Of a stretch of 64,000 nucleotides of DNA, positions 57,343 to 64,000 are shown in pieces. The number at the start of each line of letters is the position of its first letter. Position 1 is the first letter of the stretch. The position numbers and the translations under genes are program-made. Under the pieces are notes generated by a model that saw only the letters and a list, made by a program, of their open reading frames with translations, was not told where the DNA came from and ran no database searches. Source of the DNA: Chloroflexia bacterium SDU3-3 (GTDB lineage: Bacteria > Chloroflexota > Chloroflexia > Chloroflexales > Roseiflexaceae); NCBI GenBank assembly GCA_009268125.1, contig WBOU01000007.1, forward strand, positions 1-64,000, written 5' to 3'.

Positions 57343-59730
<2,388 letters not shown>

Positions 59731-59772
59731 GGGCTATCTCTTTCTGGGGCGGGCGCGCACGCGCCGCAGCGC

Positions 59773-60216
59773 CTAGTTGGTCGGGTTTACCTTGATACCT
59801 TCGGGGTGCTGGCCCTCCATCTCCTGGTACTTGGATGGGCACTGCACCAGCATGTCGTCGGCCAGGAAGGCCTGCTTCTGCGCGTCATAGTGGCCGATCA
59901 CCACGATGCTCACGGCCTGCTCGAAGTTGGACGGGCGCGGCTTGGGGTAGATCACCTTCACCAGCTTGCCGGTCTCATCCTGCAGGTCGAACACGAAGTT
60001 GTTCTGGGCGTCGTAGCCGCCGGTGGTGCCCAGGAAGCCCTTGAGCTGCACGCTGCGGGCGCTGGCCTCGGCCTCGGCGATGCTGGTGGTGTAGGGGCGG
60101 AAGGCGCTCTGCAGCCCGGCCCAGCCCAGGCCGATGGCCAGGGCGATCATGGCGAAGCCGATCAGGTGCAGCGGCTTGATGCTGATGCGTGGTCGCTCGA
60201 TGGGTGCGGTTGCCAT
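59773..60216 (-). CDS. ccmE: heme chaperone CcmE, CxxxY variant
   Basis: A 147-residue protein: short cytoplasmic tail, one membrane anchor (about 17-36) and an exported OB-fold domain. The heme-attachment motif, HxxxY in most bacteria, is here CPSKY (Cys126, Tyr130). The cysteine form is known from Desulfovibrio and archaea. No other cysteine is present in the protein. Ribosome-binding site AGGAG overlaps the ccmD stop. Confidence 0.92.
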   Translation of the reverse strand: MATAPIERPRISIKPLHLIGFAMIALAIGLGWAGLQSAFRPYTTSIAEAEASARSVQLKGFLGTTGGYDAQNNFVFDLQDETGKLVKVIYPKPRPSNFEQAVSIVVIGHYDAQKQAFLADDMLVQCPSKYQEMEGQHPEGIKVNPTN

Positions 60217-60225
60217 GGGGTGCTC

Positions 60226-60435
60226 CTAGCTCTTGGCCTCGGTGGGCGTGCGGGTCTCCAGGGTGGCCCGTGGGGCGGCTGGCTCGGCGGTGGGGGCCTG
60301 CTCGATCTTGCGACGCAGCTCGCGGGCCTGCCCGTCGATCCGCCACAGGTAGACGAAGATCGCCAGCCACACCACCAGCGCCACGGCCAGCGATGTGTAG
60401 ATTGCGATGCTTGGGTTAGCTAGAAAGTCGCCCAT
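60226..60435 (-). CDS. ccmD: CcmD-like small membrane protein
   Basis: A 69-residue protein with one membrane segment (IYTSLAVALVVWLAIFVYLW) followed by RIDGQARELRRKIEQ, the CcmD layout. It stabilises the CcmABC complex and helps release holo-CcmE. The start at 60435 lies within the end of ccmC (20-base overlap) after GGGAGAG. Confidence 0.82.
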   Translation of the reverse strand: MGDFLANPSIAIYTSLAVALVVWLAIFVYLWRIDGQARELRRKIEQAPTAEPAAPRATLETRTPTEAKS

Positions 60436-61447
60436 GTGCTCTCTCCCGCTGGGCCAGCCACTCCGCGCCAAGCAGCAGGCGGGCGCGCAGCGTCATGAGC
60501 CAGACAAATAGGCCGGTGAAGCCAATGATGGATGCGAAGAAGGTCAGCAGCGTGCGGACATTGTTCAGGGTTCCGGTGCCGGGGGCCTCGATGTTCAGCT
60601 TGGCGGTGCCAGCGGCCACGTCGGCGTCCTCCAGGGCCAGCAGAAACTGCTGCCCGGCGAAGGTGGGGCGGTCGGCGGGCTTGCGCGGGCCGGGGTCGAA
60701 GGTGGGGGACAGCTGCTGGGCGGGCGCGCCTGGAGTGCGCACCTCCACCTCGGCGCGCACCATGCCCTGGTCCTCGCGCAGGCCCTTCAGCTCGATCACG
60801 TTGTCGCCCAGCTGGCCGATCTTCGCGCCGTTCAGGTTCAGCACCACGCCGCTGCACTTGCTGCCCTGCAGGAAGGCGCAGTTGGGGTGAAGCGAGCTGT
60901 CGGCCAGGCGCGGCGCGATGAACAGCAGGAAGGGCATGGTCACCAGGGCGAACAGGTTGTAGGCCGAGGAGAGCCGCCGCCTGCGGGTGTCGTCGTCGAT
61001 GGCCGAGCGCAGCGCGAAGTAGGCCGCGTAGATCAGCAGCAGCACCAGGATGGAGGTCTCGCGCGGGTCCCAGTTCCAGAACACGCCCCAGGCGATCTGC
61101 GCGAAGATCGCGCCGGTGACAGTGGCCAGGATGCAGAAGAGGAAGCCTACCTCGGCGGCAGCCACGGCGTAGGCGTCGTGGGCGGGGCGGCGGCGCAGCA
61201 GGTAGAGCGCGCTGAACACGCCCGAGACGGTGAAGGCCAGCGAGGTGACCCAGGCCGTGGGCACGTGGATGATCACGATCCGACCGGCCTCGCCCAGCCC
61301 CTCGTACTGCGGGATGAGCGCGAACATGGCGATGATGACCCCGGCCATCCAGAGGCCCAAGATCAGCTTGGCCACCTGGGCCGCCCGCTCGCCGAGGCTA
61401 GGGCTGTGCGGGCCTGCGGGGGCCGCACGTGTCTGCGTGACTGTCAT
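60416..61447 (-). CDS. ccmC: heme handling protein CcmC with an extra periplasmic domain
   Basis: A 343-residue protein, about 100 residues longer than typical CcmC. The core is normal: His61 in HVPTAW, the WWD segment WGVFWNWDPRE (120-130) and His187 in SSLHPN. Straight after His187, residues about 190-295 form an added soluble region rich in beta-like sequence (VVLNLNGAKIGQLGDNVIEL), with Cys190 and Cys198 at its start. The last membrane segment (300-322) then follows. The insertion therefore faces the site where heme and CcmE meet. Confidence 0.9.
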   Translation of the reverse strand: MTVTQTRAAPAGPHSPSLGERAAQVAKLILGLWMAGVIIAMFALIPQYEGLGEAGRIVIIHVPTAWVTSLAFTVSGVFSALYLLRRRPAHDAYAVAAAEVGFLFCILATVTGAIFAQIAWGVFWNWDPRETSILVLLLIYAAYFALRSAIDDDTRRRRLSSAYNLFALVTMPFLLFIAPRLADSSLHPNCAFLQGSKCSGVVLNLNGAKIGQLGDNVIELKGLREDQGMVRAEVEVRTPGAPAQQLSPTFDPGPRKPADRPTFAGQQFLLALEDADVAAGTAKLNIEAPGTGTLNNVRTLLTFFASIIGFTGLFVWLMTLRARLLLGAEWLAQRERAHGRLSS

Positions 61448-61537
61448 AGGTTCGTTTGTTGCCTTTGTGAAACTCGTGCATTCTATCACAATATTGGCAG
61501 CTGCGCTGCCAGTGTGGGCGGGCCTGCGGGCGCTGGG

Positions 61538-61870
61538 CTAGTGGTGGTGTGAGATCGGCGTGTGCGGCACGGCCAGCTGGCCCTGCTCGCTATGCCACGA
61601 GCCGATGGATGCGAAGGCGGCCTGCTGCTGGTAGCGCACCGGCTGCAGCAGCGGGGCCACCGGGCCTGCCGCGTGGGCATGGTCGCCCTGGTGGGCCAGC
61701 GGCGCGGCGTACAGCGCCAGCGCCAGCGCCGCCGCGCCCAGCGCGCTGCCCGCCTGGGCCATGGCGTGGCGCTGCCTGCGGCGGCGGTCGGCGGCGGCCA
61801 GCCGCTGGGCCAGCCGCTGGGCGAAGGCCGCGCGCGGCGGCTCGCGAAACTGCTCAAGAAAATCGCCCAC
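61538..61870 (-). CDS. small membrane protein with His-rich tail, candidate anti-sigma factor
   Basis: A 110-residue protein. Residues 1-38 are cytoplasmic and basic, 39-58 are a membrane segment, and the exported tail contains eight histidines, including HQGDHAHA and a terminal SHHH. It has no zinc-binding anti-sigma motif. The GTG start follows the sigma factor stop codon directly, with GAGGAGAAG inside the sigma gene, so the two are coupled. Anti-sigma function is inferred from this coupling and topology. Confidence 0.6.
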   Translation of the reverse strand: MGDFLEQFREPPRAAFAQRLAQRLAAADRRRRQRHAMAQAGSALGAAALALALYAAPLAHQGDHAHAAGPVAPLLQPVRYQQQAAFASIGSWHSEQGQLAVPHTPISHHH

Positions 61871-62401
61871 CTACTTCTCCTCGTCCCACGCGGCGCGCAG
61901 CCGCTTGGTCACGCGGTGCAAAATGCTGCCCACGTTGCTCTCGCTCAGCCCGGTCAGCTGGGCGATCATGCGGTTGTTGAGCGATGCGCCGTACTTCATG
62001 GCCACCAGCTCGCGCTCGCGCTCGGCCAGGCCCGCCAGCAGTTCGCCCAGCCGCGCCATATCGCTGCGGCGCTGGGCCTCCTCCTCGGGGCTGCCGGGGG
62101 CGGCGTGGCCGTGGGCGGCCTCCAGCGGGGCCTCGTCGCGGCGCGCCCGCAGGTGGTCGATGCCCACGCGCTGGGCGATGGTGAACAGCCATGTGGAAAA
62201 CGCGCCCAGATCGCTGCGGTAGCGCTCGCGGGCCACCCAGGCCTTCTCGAAGGTGGCGGCGGTCAGATCCTCGGCCAGCGCGCTATCGCCGAAGCGGTAG
62301 CGGAAGAAGTTGTAGACGCGCGGCAGCTGCTCGGCGTACACCGCGTCCCAATCGACCGGCTCGCTCTCGGCCGTTTGTCGCTTCAGTGCGCGCGACCACA
62401 T
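61871..62401 (-). CDS. ECF-type RNA polymerase sigma factor
   Basis: A 176-residue sigma-70 family protein with region 2 (RVYNFFRYRFGDSALAEDLT, then FSTWLFTIAQRVGIDHLR) and region 4 (ERERELVAMKYGASLNNRMI, ESNVGSILHRVTKRLR). Region 3 is absent, as in extracytoplasmic-function factors. ATG 62401 has GAGG seven bases upstream; the ATG at 62407 is too close to it. It stands inside the ccm locus between ccmB and ccmC. Confidence 0.9.
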   Translation of the reverse strand: MWSRALKRQTAESEPVDWDAVYAEQLPRVYNFFRYRFGDSALAEDLTAATFEKAWVARERYRSDLGAFSTWLFTIAQRVGIDHLRARRDEAPLEAAHGHAAPGSPEEEAQRRSDMARLGELLAGLAERERELVAMKYGASLNNRMIAQLTGLSESNVGSILHRVTKRLRAAWDEEK

Positions 62402-62536
62402 GCTCATGCCTCATGATACGGATGGCTGAGAAAAGTATCACATACCATCGCCGCGATCTTTTCAAAATGCGAAAGGCCGCTTGTTCACAGCGCTTTCTGT
62501 ATAAAAAGGATGCCGAGCGCAGGATCGCCGATGTTT

Positions 62537-62570
62537 TGCCCTTCGCGCCTTCGTGTCTTCGTGGTGAAAA
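62537..62570. repeat. dispersed intergenic repeat, copy 4
   Basis: TGCCCTTCGCGCCTTCGTGT then CTTCGTGGTGAAAA, matching the CCTTCGCGCCTTCGTGG part of the copy at 37.8 kb. It lies between ccmB and the sigma factor gene. Confidence 0.65.
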
Positions 62571-62575
62571 GTGGG

Positions 62576-63301
62576 CTAGGCCTCCCAGACGCTGCGGAAC
62601 AGGAACAGCGAGGCCACCACCAGCGCCAGCGTGAAGGCCAGCAGCACCTGGATGGAGCCAAGCCCGCCCGCCCAGGTCTCGCCCTGCAGCGCCAGGGCCG
62701 TGCCACGGATGGCGATCGCCATGGGCGGGATGATGATCGGGAAGGACAGCACGGCGAACAGCGCGCCCTTGGCGCTGGCCCGCGCGATGATTGCCGCGAT
62801 CAGGGTGGTGGAGGCCACCAGTGCCAGATTGCCCGCCAGCAGCAGCGCGATCAGCAGGCCGGGGTTGCCCACCCGCACGCGCAGCATGGCCACGAACAGC
62901 GGCGCGGTCACCACATCCAGCGCCAGCAGCAGCACTAGGTTGAACAGCAGCTTGCCCACGAACACGGCCAGCGGCGGCGCGGCCAGCCGCAGCGCCAGCG
63001 CCGTGCGGCTCTCCTCCTCCTGCACGAAGGCGCGGGCCAGCCCGGTGAAGGCCGCGAACAGCAGCGCCAGCCACAGCAGCGCGGCATGGATCATGGGCAG
63101 GTCGGTGTTGGCCAGCGGCGCTATCGGCCCCACGCCCAGGCTGATCGCGATCACGCTGCTGACGGCGAACAGCAGCAGCGCGTTGATGGCGTAACGGGTG
63201 CGCAGCTCGGCGCGCATGTCTTTGCGGAAGACCGCCCACGCGGCGGGCCAGAGCGCAGGCTCGGCGTGGTGCGGCGTGTGGGTTGCCTGGGTCTGCTCCA
63301 T
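62576..63301 (-). CDS. ccmB: heme exporter permease CcmB
   Basis: A 241-residue protein with six hydrophobic segments. FRKDMRAELRTRYAINALLLF is the conserved N-terminal block and FVQEEESRTALALRLAAPP the next. With CcmA and CcmC it forms the ABC-type complex that releases holo-CcmE. It starts one base after the ccmA stop codon. Confidence 0.93.
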   Translation of the reverse strand: MEQTQATHTPHHAEPALWPAAWAVFRKDMRAELRTRYAINALLLFAVSSVIAISLGVGPIAPLANTDLPMIHAALLWLALLFAAFTGLARAFVQEEESRTALALRLAAPPLAVFVGKLLFNLVLLLALDVVTAPLFVAMLRVRVGNPGLLIALLLAGNLALVASTTLIAAIIARASAKGALFAVLSFPIIIPPMAIAIRGTALALQGETWAGGLGSIQVLLAFTLALVVASLFLFRSVWEA

Positions 63302-63302
63302 G

Positions 63303-63917
63303 CTATACCCCCAGCCGCAGCAGATAGTCGCCGTGGCGCAGCTCGCGCTGGTCGTTGGTGGCGATCACGGCCACGCCGCGCTGGCGCTGGCGCTGGATGA
63401 CCGACTCGACCAGCGCCGCGCCACGCTCATCCAGCATCACGGTCGGCTCATCTAGCAGCAGCACCGGCGGCTCGTGCAGCAGCGCGTAGGCGTACTTCAG
63501 CCGGTATGCCATGCCCGAGGAGAAGGTGGCCAGCAGGTCGTCGCCGCGACCGCCCAGCCCCACCTCGTCCAGCAGCCGCTCTAGCTCGGCGCGGCCACGG
63601 CGCAGCCCGCGCACGCTGGCGAAGAAAGCCAGATTCTCCAGCGCGGTCAGCTCGCGGTAGAGCTGGAGGTCAGGCGCGACCCAGCCCACCAGCCCGCTGG
63701 CCGCCTCGGGGCGGTAGCGCGCCCCATCCACAATATAGGCCACGCTGCCGCCCGATGGGCGCTGCAGGCCGCACAGCACCCGCAGCAGCGAGCTTTTGCC
63801 GCTGCCATTGGCCCCAGCCACCACCAGCACCTCGCCCTGGCGCAGGCTCAGCGAGATGTGCTCCATCACGCGGCGCGGGCCATAGTCGATCGTCACATGC
63901 TCAAGCTCAAGCTGCAT
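63303..63917 (-). CDS. ccmA: heme exporter ATPase CcmA
   Basis: A 204-residue ABC ATPase. Walker A is GANGSGKSS, the signature is shifted to FSSGMAYRLKYA, Walker B is VLLLDEPTVMLD. CcmA uses ATP hydrolysis to release heme-loaded CcmE from CcmC. First complete ccm gene in the window. Confidence 0.93.
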   Translation of the reverse strand: MQLELEHVTIDYGPRRVMEHISLSLRQGEVLVVAGANGSGKSSLLRVLCGLQRPSGGSVAYIVDGARYRPEAASGLVGWVAPDLQLYRELTALENLAFFASVRGLRRGRAELERLLDEVGLGGRGDDLLATFSSGMAYRLKYAYALLHEPPVLLLDEPTVMLDERGAALVESVIQRQRQRGVAVIATNDQRELRHGDYLLRLGV

Positions 63918-63937
63918 TTCGCAAACCTATCTCAGAA

Positions 63938-64000
63938 TCAGGCTCCCACGGTGCGAAGCGGATCGGGCATAAACAGCAGCACAAACAGCACCAGCCCGAT
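63938..64000 (-). CDS. C-terminal end of an upstream membrane protein
   Basis: The last 20 codons of a gene that begins outside the window read IGLVLFVLLFMPDPLRTVGA, a membrane segment and short tail. It ends 20 bases before ccmA and so probably belongs to the ccm locus. The family cannot be told from this fragment. Confidence 0.6.
   Translation of the reverse strand: MGLVLFVLLFMPDPLRTVGA

Overview
The window is GC-rich, densely packed bacterial chromosome and most probably comes from a filamentous or phototrophic-type member of the Chloroflexota (class Chloroflexia). That assignment is an inference. It rests on the TP-rich surface protein at 50037-51533, the BMP-type lipoprotein with its Ala/Thr/Glu linker, the sufR-sufC-D-S-U-B order, a T-box leader in a non-Firmicute setting, and CcmE of the CxxxY type. 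There is no phage, no intact insertion sequence and no CRISPR array.

Layout. 1-300: end of a 5S rRNA, then initiator tRNA-Met. 0.4-2.0 kb: TetR regulator and a TPR membrane protein, convergent. 2.3-7.9 kb (minus): BMP lipoprotein, ATPase and two permeases of a purine-nucleoside type ABC importer, with a terminator between the lipoprotein and the ATPase. 8.2-8.5 kb (minus): tRNA-Ile and tRNA-Ala. 8.6-14.8 kb: lipA and lipB (minus) flank a complete plus-strand ssuEADCB alkanesulfonate operon. 15-25 kb: single genes (Dps, hydrolase, sucD, PLP homeostasis protein, CPBP protease, sirtuin, prfB with its programmed frameshift, YitT protein, orphan transposase-type HTH, methyltransferase, LOG protein, J protein). 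25.6-28.2 kb: a tandem two-domain phosphofructokinase of eukaryotic type behind a structured leader. 28.3-34 kb: thioredoxin-like ferredoxin, SH3 protein and a Nudix-Nudix-serS operon under a serine-type T-box, plus a DUF4129 membrane protein. 34.2-37.7 kb (minus): a sulfur-relay operon of rhodanese, SufE, JAMM protease, ubiquitin-like protein ending GG-SC, and MoeZ. 38.0-38.7 kb: Rieske ferredoxin and a roadblock-like protein. 39.2-45.4 kb (minus): sufR and sufCDSUB. 45.4-47.1 kb: aroK-aroB. 47.4-51.5 kb: histidine kinase and surface protein. 51.8-54.2 kb: proB-proA. 54.3-64 kb (minus): cytochrome c maturation locus ccmA-B, ECF sigma, His-rich membrane protein, ccmC-D-E-F, two J-like fusion proteins and a PhoB-type regulator.

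How the parts connect. Much of the window moves sulfur: sulfonate uptake and desulfonation, lipoyl sulfur insertion, SUF cluster assembly, and a MoeZ/Ubl/JAMM thiocarboxylate relay fed by a rhodanese and SufE. The right end makes c-type cytochromes. There the thioredoxin (CcmG-like) and TPR (CcmI-like) roles appear to be filled by proteins that each carry an N-terminal J-like domain without HPD, an arrangement I do not recognise from described CCM systems.

Other notable signals are four intergenic minisatellites that share a 21-bp period, four copies of a dispersed intergenic repeat, a perfect 11-bp inverted repeat at the sufR promoter, and a stand-alone transcript with an ideal Shine-Dalgarno and a 14-codon ORF in front of the sirtuin gene. 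All calls come from reading the sequence; no search, alignment or folding program was run.
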